DNA of 64,000 nucleotides from Flavobacterium psychrophilum (GCA_945860385.1 CAMAQD010000016.1:1-64000); one strand, 5' to 3'. Counted from the first letter of the stretch, positions 8,457 to 18,011 are shown. Notes: generated by a model not told the origin, from the sequence alone. A program made the numbers and translations.

Positions 8457-9101
8457 TTATAGCACTTTTTTTAGGACTTCTTTCAATTCACTCAACATCA
8501 TAGCTGTTGCACCCCAAACAATATGTTCATCGATTTTGAAAGCTGGAATGTCTATTTTTTCAGCATAAGAAGTAGATATCGATGTACTTACGATTAAATC
8601 ATCATTCAAAAAATCATTTAAGGGCAGTTCGATAATATTTACTACTTCATTCCTATCTAAGACGAAAATAATTTCTTCTTTACAAATTCCTAAAAAAGGA
8701 TACACCATAAAGTTACTGGGTTGAATATACAAATTGGTAAAAGGCATGATAATTTCGATATTATCTGGATGAATTCCGATTTCTTCATAGGTTTCGCGCA
8801 AGGCAGTTTTCTCAAAAGTTAAATCTACGGTTTCATATTTTCCGCCAGGAAAAGCAATTTGGTCCGAGTGGACACCTTCGTAAGAATTTCGCACTATGAG
8901 CACTAAATGTGTTCTTCCTTTTTTGGGATAAAACAACATCATTACTGCAGCTTTTTTTGCATTTATACCGTCAATATTGAGATTCTTCAAACTTTCGATT
9001 CGATCTAAAGGAGCCATTTTATAATGTGCTTCCTTAGCCGGAAGAGTTACTTTAGCTAATTTCGGAACATATTCTAAAAAATCTTGAAAATTCATAATCA
9101 A
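8457..9101 (-). CDS. Nudix hydrolase, CoA pyrophosphatase type
   Basis: 214 residues. The Nudix box is clear: FPGGKYETVD then TALRETYEEIGI, supplying the metal-binding glutamates (REtxEE). The segment before it (SDQIAFPGGK) and the overall length match the CoA-diphosphatase (NudL/YeaB, NUDT7) subgroup, which splits coenzyme A into phosphopantetheine and 3',5'-ADP; substrate choice is inferred from this subgroup resemblance. The start codon is at 9101 and the divergent DUF4268 gene starts 80 bases away. Confidence 0.85.
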   Translation of the reverse strand: MIMNFQDFLEYVPKLAKVTLPAKEAHYKMAPLDRIESLKNLNIDGINAKKAAVMMLFYPKKGRTHLVLIVRNSYEGVHSDQIAFPGGKYETVDLTFEKTALRETYEEIGIHPDNIEIIMPFTNLYIQPSNFMVYPFLGICKEEIIFVLDRNEVVNIIELPLNDFLNDDLIVSTSISTSYAEKIDIPAFKIDEHIVWGATAMMLSELKEVLKKVL

Positions 9102-9113
9102 ACCCTATTTTTG
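9084..9113 (+). promoter_or_regulatory. Promoter of the DUF4268 gene
   Basis: TTG at 9084-9086 and TATTTTTG at 9106-9113 match the Bacteroidota -33 and -7 elements with a 19-base spacer. The -33 element overlaps the beginning of the divergent Nudix gene. Confidence 0.6.
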
Positions 9114-9181
9114 TACATTGGAAGGAGTTATAAATATAGTTAAAAATTCCAAAACCGCAAACATTAAAGCACAAACCTAAA

Positions 9182-9625
9182 ATGTATAGTAAAGAAGAAG
9201 TACAAAGATTGAAGCGGGAATTTTGGATTGATTTCGCCGAAAAATATCCCCGAAAATGGATTTTGTACGACACTAAAATTAAGGACTTTTCGTTTAAATT
9301 TTTTTCTGACAACAAAAAGGCTCAGGTCTTTATTGATATTGAACATCGTAATGATGAAAAACGAATGGTTTATTTTGAAAAGCTGGAATCCCTGAAAACC
9401 ATTTTAGAAGATGATTTTGTCAAAGATTTGGTTTTCGAGAAAAACTTTACTCTTGAAAACGGCAAAACCATCAGTAGAATTTGGGTCGAAAAAACAGGCA
9501 TAAGCAGCAGTAATAGAAATCATTGGAATGCAATTTTTGACTTTTTCTACGAGAATATGAATGCTTTAGAAATGTTTTATTTTGAATATGGAGATTACAT
9601 TCGGGATTTGGAAATGAACACCTAA
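9182..9625 (+). CDS. DUF4268 domain protein
   Basis: 147 residues, no signal peptide or membrane segment. It begins MYSKEEVQRLKREFWIDF and contains the alternating charged and aromatic pattern of DUF4268 (WILYDTKIKDFSFKFF, later RIWVEKTG and WNAIFDFFYENM). DUF4268 domains are found alone in Flavobacteriia and at the C-terminus of nuclease-like proteins elsewhere, but no activity is known for the stand-alone form. A good promoter precedes it. Likely cytosolic. Confidence 0.8.
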   Translation: MYSKEEVQRLKREFWIDFAEKYPRKWILYDTKIKDFSFKFFSDNKKAQVFIDIEHRNDEKRMVYFEKLESLKTILEDDFVKDLVFEKNFTLENGKTISRIWVEKTGISSSNRNHWNAIFDFFYENMNALEMFYFEYGDYIRDLEMNT

Positions 9626-9681
9626 AAAAAATAATATAAAATCCTCAAAGCAAAAAAAATAAATAACAAGCCATAAACTTG

Positions 9682-9912
9682 TTACGGTTTTGGATACCGC
9701 TTTTTAATATTCCGAATTAACTCTTCGAGTCCGTTAAGTTTTAATTCATAAATCAGTTGTAATTGTTGTCCAAGCTCTCCTTTTGGAAAACCTTTATTGG
9801 AATACCAAACTACGTAATACTCAGGTAAATCGATGAGATAGCGACCTTCATATTTGCCAAAAGGCATTTTGGTATGCGCTAATTTGATGAGCTGCTTAGG
9901 GTCTTGTTCCAT
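9682..9912 (-). CDS. DUF3820 family protein
   Basis: 76 residues with the family signature MPFGKYEGRYLIDLPEYYVVWY followed by a helix LQLIYELKLNGLEELI. The MPFGKYKG block is also found in the C-terminal part of some exonuclease proteins, so a link to nucleic acid metabolism has been suggested for the fold, but the free-standing form has no known role. Convergent to the DUF4268 gene, with 56 bases between the stops. Confidence 0.8.
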   Translation of the reverse strand: MEQDPKQLIKLAHTKMPFGKYEGRYLIDLPEYYVVWYSNKGFPKGELGQQLQLIYELKLNGLEELIRNIKKRYPKP

Positions 9913-10015
9913 TTATTTTTAAAAGAAGAGAATATTGTACAATAGTAAATTGCTTTTGTCAAGAACACTAAGTTCTTTTCTGTTTATGAAGTCTATAATC
10001 GAAAATCAGCAATCC

Positions 10016-13000
10016 TTATCTTTTCAAGCTAAAATGCGATTTAAAAACTTTTGATGTTCCCTTTTCGTCATAATCTACTGTAAACCAATAATCAGAAGAG
10101 GGAAGTGGTTGCCCGTTGAACATGCCATTCCAGCCATTGCCTGAAGGACTAATTTGTTTGAGCAATTTTCCATATCGGTCATATATAAATATGGGTGCAT
10201 TTGGGTTGGATAATATTAATTGAGGAATATTCCAACTTTCATTATAACCATCACCATTGGGAGTAAAAAATTTAGGATAATTGATTATTACAGCATTTAG
10301 GGGCACCGGATTGCAATGTCCGTCTTTATCTCGCACTGAAATTTGGTGCTCGCCTGGAAATACATTATTGAATATATTACTATCTTGATAAGGAAGGTTG
10401 TCCAATTGATATTCATAATTACCGGAACCTGCTCCTAATACATTTACTGAAATAAAAGTGGGATAGACAAATGCATCGCTGTAAGTAAGTTCTAGATAAG
10501 GAGTGTATTTTATCACTTTGGCCGAAGCAGTTCTAAAACATAATGTTGTGGTATTTGTTGCTTTTACGACGTAATTACCAACTAGGGGAGTTGTGATTGA
10601 GGGAGTGTTTCCACCAAAAGCGACTCCGTCTAATGTCCATTCGAATAGATAATTTGCACCCGAAATTCCACTATCTAAAGTGGCTGGATTTAATAGAGTA
10701 CCTGATTCATAGTCTTCACAAATAAAATATTCCGGAAGCAATTGAGGTTCAGGAAATAGGTTAATTATCAGATTTAATTCGACAACATCAAAACAGGCAA
10801 CCGCCGAAGTGTTGTTTGCTATTCTAATCCATACGCTATCCGAAAAAGGATTGTCATTTTGGTATGTTGCAGGATTTCCAATAGGAATAGCATTAACATT
10901 ATTTGCATCCGCTAGAGAAGTATAAAATGTTAGCGTAAAATTAGCATCTGGAGTTTGCCCATTCAAAACTTGATTTCTGATAGCTAAACTCGTCAGATCA
11001 AATTCAAAAATACCGTCGTTTGCAGCAAATGAGTCGCAGGTTTCTATAGTATTTACGACATTTGCAACAGGTCTTGGAGTTACTATGATACTAAACGGCT
11101 TTTCATCGCTACAATTCAATCGGTCACCAGTTTCATAATAAATATAGTACATTGGTAAAACTGTTGTTGCCGTTACTGTAGTTCCCGGTGCAATTATATT
11201 TCCCCCACCCATTGGACCTCCTGGTGCATCATAGTAATAATTATTTGGTGTTGGCAATGGTGGAAATGTAAAACTGTCACAATAGGATAATTGGGTAGGA
11301 ATTGGGTCTGCGACAACTCCGTTTATAGAAATATCGAAAAAATTCTCGCTAAAACAAGTAGGGTCATTTGGATTTGCTGCATAAATGTAAATTCTGTCAT
11401 TAGTACTTATGGTAGTTCCCGCGGCCAAAGGACTTACACCATTAGGGTCGTCATAATAGGCGCCATTTCTCAGCGGACTCAGTACATACGAATTGCACTG
11501 ATCGACGTTTGACCTAGAATCTATTTTTGGTTTAGTGTTGATGATTATTAGCCAGGGTTTTTCATTGTAACAGCCCAAAACGGTTGTTGAAGGTTTGTAA
11601 ATATATATTGTTGTAGTAGTGGTTAGTGTGGATACATTTGGAATTAACTGAACATTTCCGGGAGTAGTTGGGCCACCAGCTAAGGTGAAGTAATCGGCTC
11701 CATCAACTTGAGGTGGCAAAACGTAGCTTACGCAGGCTAACATATTTGAAGGCGTTGTTACAAATGGGGCATTTATAGTAATAGTAAATGAATCGGTTGT
11801 ACAACCAGCGCCCGGAATATACGTATAAATAGTTGTTGTCGTTGTTATTAGTCCAGGTTGAATTAGGTTTCCACCCCCATTTGGTGCATCGCGATATTCA
11901 CCAACAGGTATTGGAGGTAAAGTATACGAAACGCATTCGTTTATATTTGTATAGCCCAAAGTATTTATGTAAACAGTAAAAATGGTAACCGGAGTTGTAC
12001 ATCCATTACTTGTTGCAAAGACATATAGTGTTGTGGTTGAAGTTACTGGCGAAACAGCTGGTGTATATATTCCTGTGTTACTATCAAAAGTATAATAATC
12101 GCCTACTGCCAAAGGTGGCAAACTATACGAGCTACATTCAAAAACATTTACAAGAGGAAGAATAGTAGGGGTACTGTTGATGGTAATATTGAACGGATAT
12201 TCTAGGATGCAAGGATTTGCAAGATCTGTCGATGAAAAATAAGTGTAAATTGTTGTTGTTCCGAGAGTTGTTATGGTACTACCTGCTGCAAGTTCGGTTC
12301 CACCGCCGCTTGGTCCTCCCGGTAATGAAAAATAGCGCAATCCAAAAGGGGTTATAGGTAATTGGTATTGGTCACAAACTATGACATCAGTCGGATTTAC
12401 CTCTGTTGGTGTTACTATTTTTACAATGAAATTACTTTCAATAGGACAACTAGGGGTAGTTGCGGTTGTGCTGTAAAGATAAATTATTTGGTCTACTGTA
12501 ATGACATCTCCGGCATTGAGCATTGGTAAACCTTGATTTGGACCAGAATAATAGTTTCCTGGATTAACAAGTGCGGGCAATGTGTAACTATTACAAACAA
12601 ATTGATTTATTTTTGAATCTATAATTGGTCGTGGTATAACAATTAGTTTGAAATTAGTCGTACTATAACAATTGGGGTCAGTTGTGGTTTGGATTCTTGC
12701 ATAAACAGTTGCATTTCCGGATGTTAAAGTGACTGAAGAATTAATTGAATTTGAGCCCGTATTGGCATCAGTCGCATTCAAATAATAGGAAACATCATAT
12801 ATTGCATTTGATTGTCCGCTCAAAATTGTAGCTGTTTGAGAACTAATATTGAAATTAGCAGTATAGGTTCCAGGTGCAGTTTCGCATAAAGTAAGATCTC
12901 CCACTAAATTAGCTGTTGGAGGAGGCGTAAGTCTTAATTGAAATGATTTTGTGATGAAACATTTTGTAGTTATGTCTTCTATTCTAATCCAAATTGTGGT

Positions 13001-14266
13001 AGGTAAGTTTGATGCCGCTGTGGTGAAATTATTTGGACGAGGATTCGTATTTGAAGTTGCATTTGCCAAAGACGAATGATAACTTACTTGGGTATTAGGA
13101 ACAGTTACGATTGGACTGTTAATTGATAAATTAAAAGTGTAGTTAGCAGATCCAGAATTGCATTTAAACAAATTAATAGGGGCAGGAGTTATAATTGGAG
13201 TGTAGAATTCTACGTTTACAAAATCAGTAGTTACAGGACAAGAAGTAGCAATAATAGTGTAAGTTAGACCGTAATTCCCAGGCTGATTTACAGTGAGATC
13301 GGGAGTATTTCCCCCAATTGCAGCCCCGTTAAGTGTCCAGGCAAATGAATAAATAGCGGGATCCAATCCAGAACTAAGAGTTTGTGTTTCATTGGTGCAG
13401 ACAGCTGTATTACTTGCTACAGTCAAATCCGGGCCCAAAACATCTTGTCCGACATTATAACTATTTGCCCCGAGAAATATTGCCGAATCAGATTGGCTAT
13501 CTTGTCTGTCGGCAATTACCAATTTGATATGATACGGATTATTGGGAATTAAACTATTGGAAGAAGCATTCATAGAAACGGTTTGACCATTAAAATTTGT
13601 AGCTGAAGTACTCGCGTCTGAACCTCCATTAAAAGCACCAAAATAGGCTGAGTTTGCCGAAGGACAGGAAGAATTGTATATAAATTCTCTAATTGTAGTA
13701 ACCGAAATAGGTGTTGTAGAACCTGGTACAACGGCAAGATTTGTCGTAACACCAGTTAAAGTATTAGTCAATAAGAAAGTAAAAGCATCTGAAAATTGAC
13801 ATTGAAAATTACCGTATTCTTCAGAAGCAAATAAAAATCGAAAATCAAAATTCGAAGAAAAAGGTACAAAATCAAATTCTAAAACGGTTGCATTTGTTGA
13901 GTTTACAGTGATTCCAGATGCTAAAAGTGTAGCTTCTAAATCCGCATCACCTGTCCAAGCAGCATTACCGTCATTTAATTCCGTTGTGTTTGGCCCCGGA
14001 GCATTAAGAACATTTCCAGTAGTAAGAATTACACCACTGGATAAAGGGAATAATGGATTTGTATTTTCAAAGTAACCGATTCCGTTTGTTGAACCAAAAT
14101 TTGTTCCTGTTCTCCAGCTAATATTACTGGTAGGAACACACGATTTATTAACTAAAACTTCGGTAACTAATTGTGGAACAGTATATTTATTTGTATCTAC
14201 AGTAATCACCTGTGAAAAACATCCAATCGAAGATAGTAAAATTAATATTGGAAGGATTTTTTTCAT
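10016..14266 (-). CDS. Secreted adhesin-like protein: choice-of-anchor L domain, repeats, type IX sorting tail (type B)
   Basis: 1416 residues with a signal peptide (ends near CFSQ). Residues about 25-270 match the choice-of-anchor L domain of Bacteroidota surface proteins (FLFASEEYGNFQC block). Ig/PKD-like regions follow. From about 555 to 1070 there are seven repeats of roughly 75 residues, each beginning C-x-S-Y-x-L-P-P and carrying a Gly-Gly-Pro turn. The last 90 residues, from FFTPNGDGYNESWNIP through IYDRYGKLLK to the Lys-Arg end, are the gliding-motility-associated C-terminal (type B) signal that sends proteins through the type IX secretion system. Ligand and role (adhesion, gliding, biofilm) are not visible. 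No neighbour in the same operon. Confidence 0.9.
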   Translation of the reverse strand: MKKILPILILLSSIGCFSQVITVDTNKYTVPQLVTEVLVNKSCVPTSNISWRTGTNFGSTNGIGYFENTNPLFPLSSGVILTTGNVLNAPGPNTTELNDGNAAWTGDADLEATLLASGITVNSTNATVLEFDFVPFSSNFDFRFLFASEEYGNFQCQFSDAFTFLLTNTLTGVTTNLAVVPGSTTPISVTTIREFIYNSSCPSANSAYFGAFNGGSDASTSATNFNGQTVSMNASSNSLIPNNPYHIKLVIADRQDSQSDSAIFLGANSYNVGQDVLGPDLTVASNTAVCTNETQTLSSGLDPAIYSFAWTLNGAAIGGNTPDLTVNQPGNYGLTYTIIATSCPVTTDFVNVEFYTPIITPAPINLFKCNSGSANYTFNLSINSPIVTVPNTQVSYHSSLANATSNTNPRPNNFTTAASNLPTTIWIRIEDITTKCFITKSFQLRLTPPPTANLVGDLTLCETAPGTYTANFNISSQTATILSGQSNAIYDVSYYLNATDANTGSNSINSSVTLTSGNATVYARIQTTTDPNCYSTTNFKLIVIPRPIIDSKINQFVCNSYTLPALVNPGNYYSGPNQGLPMLNAGDVITVDQIIYLYSTTATTPSCPIESNFIVKIVTPTEVNPTDVIVCDQYQLPITPFGLRYFSLPGGPSGGGTELAAGSTITTLGTTTIYTYFSSTDLANPCILEYPFNITINSTPTILPLVNVFECSSYSLPPLAVGDYYTFDSNTGIYTPAVSPVTSTTTLYVFATSNGCTTPVTIFTVYINTLGYTNINECVSYTLPPIPVGEYRDAPNGGGNLIQPGLITTTTTIYTYIPGAGCTTDSFTITINAPFVTTPSNMLACVSYVLPPQVDGADYFTLAGGPTTPGNVQLIPNVSTLTTTTTIYIYKPSTTVLGCYNEKPWLIIINTKPKIDSRSNVDQCNSYVLSPLRNGAYYDDPNGVSPLAAGTTISTNDRIYIYAANPNDPTCFSENFFDISINGVVADPIPTQLSYCDSFTFPPLPTPNNYYYDAPGGPMGGGNIIAPGTTVTATTVLPMYYIYYETGDRLNCSDEKPFSIIVTPRPVANVVNTIETCDSFAANDGIFEFDLTSLAIRNQVLNGQTPDANFTLTFYTSLADANNVNAIPIGNPATYQNDNPFSDSVWIRIANNTSAVACFDVVELNLIINLFPEPQLLPEYFICEDYESGTLLNPATLDSGISGANYLFEWTLDGVAFGGNTPSITTPLVGNYVVKATNTTTLCFRTASAKVIKYTPYLELTYSDAFVYPTFISVNVLGAGSGNYEYQLDNLPYQDSNIFNNVFPGEHQISVRDKDGHCNPVPLNAVIINYPKFFTPNGDGYNESWNIPQLILSNPNAPIFIYDRYGKLLKQISPSGNGWNGMFNGQPLPSSDYWFTVDYDEKGTSKVFKSHFSLKR

Positions 14267-14286
14267 TTTTTAAATATAATTTGAAC

Positions 14287-14326
14287 AAAGTATAATTTTA
14301 TCGACAAAAGTATAATTTTATCGACA
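14287..14326. repeat. Exact 20-bp tandem duplication upstream of the adhesin gene
   Basis: The unit AAAGTATAATTTTATCGACA occurs at 14287-14306 and again, identical, at 14307-14326. It lies 21-60 bases upstream of the adhesin start, where its promoter should be. Confidence 0.9.
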
Positions 14327-14472
14327 AAATGCAAAATTTAACTAATTTGATGTTTGTATTGGAAAAAAATATAAGATTATTTTCATTTTTTTTAAAGACT
14401 TACACTATATCAAACGAATTTAGGTAAAATTTATTTCAATTGAAACTACAAACAATTTTAGACTGAAATCCC

Positions 14473-14480
14473 TATATTTG
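14473..14480 (+). promoter_or_regulatory. -7 element of argS
   Basis: TATATTTG fits TAnnTTTG exactly, 23 bases before the argS start. No TTG is seen at the expected -33 distance. Confidence 0.55.
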
Positions 14481-14503
14481 CATCCTCAAAATTAATACAA
14501 AAA

Positions 14504-16282
14504 ATGACTTTATCACAGATTATTACACCTTCTATCGAAAAAGCTGTCCTAGCATTATTTGATGTTACTTTAGACAAAGTTGAATTTCAAAGCACACGAA
14601 AGGAATTTGAAGGCGATATAACAATGGTAATCTTCCCTTTGTTGAAAATTATCAAAAGCAATCCAATAGAATTAGGAAACAAAATAGGGAATTATTTGGT
14701 AGAAAATGTTTCAGAAGTGAGCCGTTTTAACGTTGTTTCAGGATTTTTGAATATTGTTATTTCGGATGAATATTATTTGAATTTTTTCAATGAAATAAGG
14801 AATATTTCTAAATTCGGTTTTGTTACTCCAAGTTCAGAAGATAAAGCGGTTATGGTCGAATATTCTTCGCCAAATACCAATAAACCATTGCATTTAGGTC
14901 ACGTTAGAAACAATCTTTTGGGATATTCTGTTGCCGAAATTATTAAAGCTTCTGGAAAAAAAGTCTATAAAACTCAAATCATCAATGATAGAGGAATTCA
15001 TATTTGCAAGTCGATGTTGGCTTGGCAGAAATTTGGAAACGGTGAAACTCCAGAATCAACAGGATTAAAAGGCGATAAATTAGTGGGGAATTATTATGTA
15101 GCTTTTGATAAAGCCTATAAAGAACAAATCGCCCAATTAATCTCTGAAGGAAAAACCGAAGACGAAGCCAAAAAACAAGCGCCAATTATTCTCGAAGCCC
15201 AAGAAATGCTTTTGAAATGGGAAGCTGGCGATGCCGAAGTTATGGCACTATGGAAAACAATGAACCAATGGGTATATGATGGTTTTGCCATAACTTACAA
15301 AAATTTGGGAGTCGATTTTGATCAATATTATTACGAAAGTAATACCTATTTGCTAGGGAAAGATGTAGTTCAAATAGGTTTAGAAAAAGGTATTTTCGAA
15401 AAAGATCTAGATGGTTCGGTTTGGATTGATTTGACGGCTGAAGGTTTGGATAGAAAAATAGTGTTGCGTTCCGATGGAACTGCGGTTTATATGACGCAGG
15501 ATATTGGAACAGCGATTCAGCGTGTAAAGGATTTTCCAGACGTTGGCGGAATGGTTTATACCGTTGGAAATGAGCAGGATTACCATTTTAAGGTATTGTT
15601 TTTAATACTGAAAAAACTAGGTTTTGATTGGTCGAAAAACCTCTATCATTTGTCTTATGGAATGGTCGATTTGCCTTCAGGAAAAATGAAATCGAGAGAG
15701 GGAACTGTCGTTGATGCAGATGATTTGATGCAGGAAATGACAGATACAGCTCAGAAAATTGCCGAAGATTTAGGAAAATTAGACGAATATTCCCCTGAAG
15801 AAAAATTAAAATTATACAAAACTATTGGCTTGGGCGCTTTGAAATATTACATTTTGAAAGTCGATCCAAAAAAACGAATCCTTTTCGACCCAGCAGAATC
15901 AGTTGACTTTGCAGGAAATACAGGTTCGTTTATTCAGTATACTTATGCCAGAATCCAATCTATTATTCGCAAAGCTAATTTTGATTTTGCTATACAATCC
16001 AAAATAGTTTTACTTCACGAAAAAGAAAAAGAATTGCTAAAACAACTCGAATTATTTCCTGAAGCGATTCAAAATGCGGCACAAAATCATAGTCCAGCTT
16101 TGATTGCGAATTACACTTATGATTTGGTACGAGAATATAATTCGTTTTACCAAGCCGTTTCTATTTTGGGAGAAGAAGATTTGGAGAAGAAAATATTTAG
16201 AGTGCAACTTTCAAAGAAAGTTGCCGATACGATTGCATTGGCCTTTCAATTATTGGGAATTGATGTTCCAGAAAGAATGTAG
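14504..16282 (+). CDS. argS: Arginyl-tRNA synthetase
   Basis: 592 residues, class I synthetase that charges tRNA-Arg. The N-terminal Add1 domain spans about residues 1-110. The HIGH signature is present as SSPNTNKPLHLGHVRNN at about 125-141, and the KMSKS equivalent as KMKSREGTV at about 394-402. The C-terminal DALR anticodon-binding domain is recognised by ANYTYDLVREYNSFYQAV. Length is normal. It is monocistronic, with a -7 promoter element upstream and a strong hairpin terminator downstream. Confidence 0.98.
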   Translation: MTLSQIITPSIEKAVLALFDVTLDKVEFQSTRKEFEGDITMVIFPLLKIIKSNPIELGNKIGNYLVENVSEVSRFNVVSGFLNIVISDEYYLNFFNEIRNISKFGFVTPSSEDKAVMVEYSSPNTNKPLHLGHVRNNLLGYSVAEIIKASGKKVYKTQIINDRGIHICKSMLAWQKFGNGETPESTGLKGDKLVGNYYVAFDKAYKEQIAQLISEGKTEDEAKKQAPIILEAQEMLLKWEAGDAEVMALWKTMNQWVYDGFAITYKNLGVDFDQYYYESNTYLLGKDVVQIGLEKGIFEKDLDGSVWIDLTAEGLDRKIVLRSDGTAVYMTQDIGTAIQRVKDFPDVGGMVYTVGNEQDYHFKVLFLILKKLGFDWSKNLYHLSYGMVDLPSGKMKSREGTVVDADDLMQEMTDTAQKIAEDLGKLDEYSPEEKLKLYKTIGLGALKYYILKVDPKKRILFDPAESVDFAGNTGSFIQYTYARIQSIIRKANFDFAIQSKIVLLHEKEKELLKQLELFPEAIQNAAQNHSPALIANYTYDLVREYNSFYQAVSILGEEDLEKKIFRVQLSKKVADTIALAFQLLGIDVPERM

Positions 16283-16323
16283 TTTTATTAGAAATTGAAG
16301 ACTCAATATTCAAGTATAAAAAA

Positions 16324-16355
16324 AGCATCTCGAAAATCACGAGATGCTTTTTTGT
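16324..16355. terminator. Bidirectional terminator between argS and the DUF2271 gene
   Basis: AGCATCTCG (16324-16332) pairs with CGAGATGCT (16340-16348) around a 7-base loop, with A-run before and T-run after. Confidence 0.9.
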
Positions 16356-16371
16356 TATATTTTGGAGTAAA

Positions 16372-17238
16372 TTATTTATCTAAAACTACTTTGTAGCTAG
16401 AAGAAGTTTCATTAGTTGAAACATTAATAATATAAAGACCATTTGCATTCCCAGACAAATCAATTGTTTGTAGAGTTTCTGATGAAGATGCATCTAGTTT
16501 TATTGATTTTACGACTTGCCCTAAAACGTTTACCACGTCAATATTAGTTACAGGAATATCATTGTACTGCACATTAATTATACCATTGCTGGGGTTTGGA
16601 TATACAGCTATTTTTGTTTTGTAAACACTATCAATGCTCAAAGCTGAAGGAGTCCATACAATTCTATTTGAAGTCAAAACGGTGCTATTAGCAATAGGAG
16701 ATGAGGTATTTGTGTCATAAACAGACGCTCCTTTTGTAAAAGAATAGCCTGTATTTATAAACTCATGAGCATCAGATGCCCAACCACTATTTGAAGTCAA
16801 CTCAACCCAAACTTTATAAACACCATCTGATACTGCTCCTGCAGCAGCATTAGTTCCATTCCAAGAAACCGAATATGGTCCCCAAGCTAAGGGTGAAGTG
16901 CTAGCTGAGCGAGTAGCTCCTGTTATTGCTCCGATATTATTACCTGAAGTAACGTCCATACCTGCAGAATCAGCAGTACTAGGAGCAGAAGCTCCATTTT
17001 TTGCACTTAGTACAGGGAAATGGTCATCAGTACTACCAGAAGTAGTATAGAGCAAATTCGTTTTAATGAATGTGCCTGCGGCATTTTCAACCCAGACACC
17101 CATAACTTGCTTGGTGTTAGAACCTATTTTTACAGTAGTAAAGGTATAAGTCATTGTTCCAGCTGTTTGAGCTGAAATGTTTGCTGATACTAATAAAGTT
17201 ACAGCAAAAATGGCTAAAGAAAGTAATTTTGTTTTCAT
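16372..17238 (-). CDS. Secreted DUF2271 protein with type IX sorting tail (type A)
   Basis: 288 residues. A signal peptide ends near SANISAQ. The middle (TYTFTTVKIGSNTKQVMGVW, VENAAGTFIKT, and later DGVYKVWVELT) matches DUF2271, a periplasmic beta-sandwich family often encoded with PepSY proteins and flavin transferases in redox or metal operons. The last 75 residues, from VYPNPSNGIINV through VVNVLGQVVKS to YKVVLDK, are the type A sorting domain of the type IX system, so here the domain is likely exported to or beyond the outer membrane. Single gene with its own -7 element and a palindrome upstream. Confidence 0.82.
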   Translation of the reverse strand: MKTKLLSLAIFAVTLLVSANISAQTAGTMTYTFTTVKIGSNTKQVMGVWVENAAGTFIKTNLLYTTSGSTDDHFPVLSAKNGASAPSTADSAGMDVTSGNNIGAITGATRSASTSPLAWGPYSVSWNGTNAAAGAVSDGVYKVWVELTSNSGWASDAHEFINTGYSFTKGASVYDTNTSSPIANSTVLTSNRIVWTPSALSIDSVYKTKIAVYPNPSNGIINVQYNDIPVTNIDVVNVLGQVVKSIKLDASSSETLQTIDLSGNANGLYIINVSTNETSSSYKVVLDK

Positions 17239-17291
17239 AATTTAATTAAGTTTAAGTTTATATTTTTTTTTCGGGGATTTTTTTATATTTA

Positions 17292-17335
17292 CAAAGTTAT
17301 TGATTGTCTGAAAGTTAAAGTATGATAATTATCAT
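17292..17335 (-). promoter_or_regulatory. Promoter and palindromic operator candidate of the DUF2271 gene
   Basis: On the minus strand TAACTTTG (17299-17292) matches the -7 consensus. A perfect 14-bp palindrome ATGATAATTATCAT (17322-17335) sits about where the -33 element should be. Its GATAAT/ATTATC half sites resemble those bound by Fur-type regulators, but are shorter than the classic box. Confidence 0.4.
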
Positions 17336-17450
17336 CTTAAGTATATCTTAACTATTATAATTTAAAAAGGCAATTATTTATTTAATCGAGTTTCACATTA
17401 ACAACTTTATGAAACTCGACAATAATTTCATGTTTTTTTATTAATAAAAA

Positions 17451-17996
17451 TTAATTTGCTTCAAGAATAAAATTCATTGAGATTTTTACGTTTTCGGCTA
17501 TTTTACCTTTTACAAGGCTCGGAATTTCTATGTTATAATCTTGAGGTTTAACCAAAATTAAACTTGTTGCATTAATTTTACCTGCATTCAATGTAAGCGC
17601 AAGTTTAGTTTTAATTTTTTTGGTTACACCGTGAACAGTAAAATCTCCTTCTAAATCAAATTCAGTCTTTTTTGCTGATAATTTTTTAGCATCAAAATTG
17701 GTTATTTTACCTTTGAATGTAGCCTTAGGAAATTTAGAAGATTCCATATAATTTTCATTGAAGTGTTCTTCCATTAAAGGCGATTTAAACTTGAATGCTT
17801 TTATCAAAACCAATGCTACAAAATCTCCCGTTGACTCGTCTAAAATGCAAGAAACTGTGCTGTTTGTTCCTGCAATTTCTTCAAATGCAGGCATTGAGGC
17901 TTCAAATTTTACTTCACCTGCACGCGTAATCATTTTTTGAGCAAAAATTATATTTCCTACTAAAAAACACATCACTAAAATTATTCCTTTTTTCAT
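17451..17996 (-). CDS. YceI-family periplasmic protein
   Basis: 181 residues with a signal peptide ending IIFAQK. The lipocalin-like YceI barrel is indicated by GEVKFEASMP, FPKATFKGKI and the DLEGDFTVHGVTKKI block with its conserved H-G-V-T-K. YceI proteins bind long isoprenoid chains such as ubiquinone precursors in the periplasm. It is the last gene of a four-gene minus-strand operon (OB-fold protein, DUF5777 barrel, CxxCH lipoprotein, YceI), 15 bases after its neighbour. Its company of putative cytochromes would fit a role around quinones or electron transfer, but that is inference. Confidence 0.9.
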   Translation of the reverse strand: MKKGIILVMCFLVGNIIFAQKMITRAGEVKFEASMPAFEEIAGTNSTVSCILDESTGDFVALVLIKAFKFKSPLMEEHFNENYMESSKFPKATFKGKITNFDAKKLSAKKTEFDLEGDFTVHGVTKKIKTKLALTLNAGKINATSLILVKPQDYNIEIPSLVKGKIAENVKISMNFILEAN

Positions 17997-18011
17997 TTTT
18001 ATTTATTTTAA

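Noticed and set aside
11291-11512. Plus-strand frame within the adhesin gene
   Set aside because: A shadow of the repeat-coding minus strand without coding features of its own.
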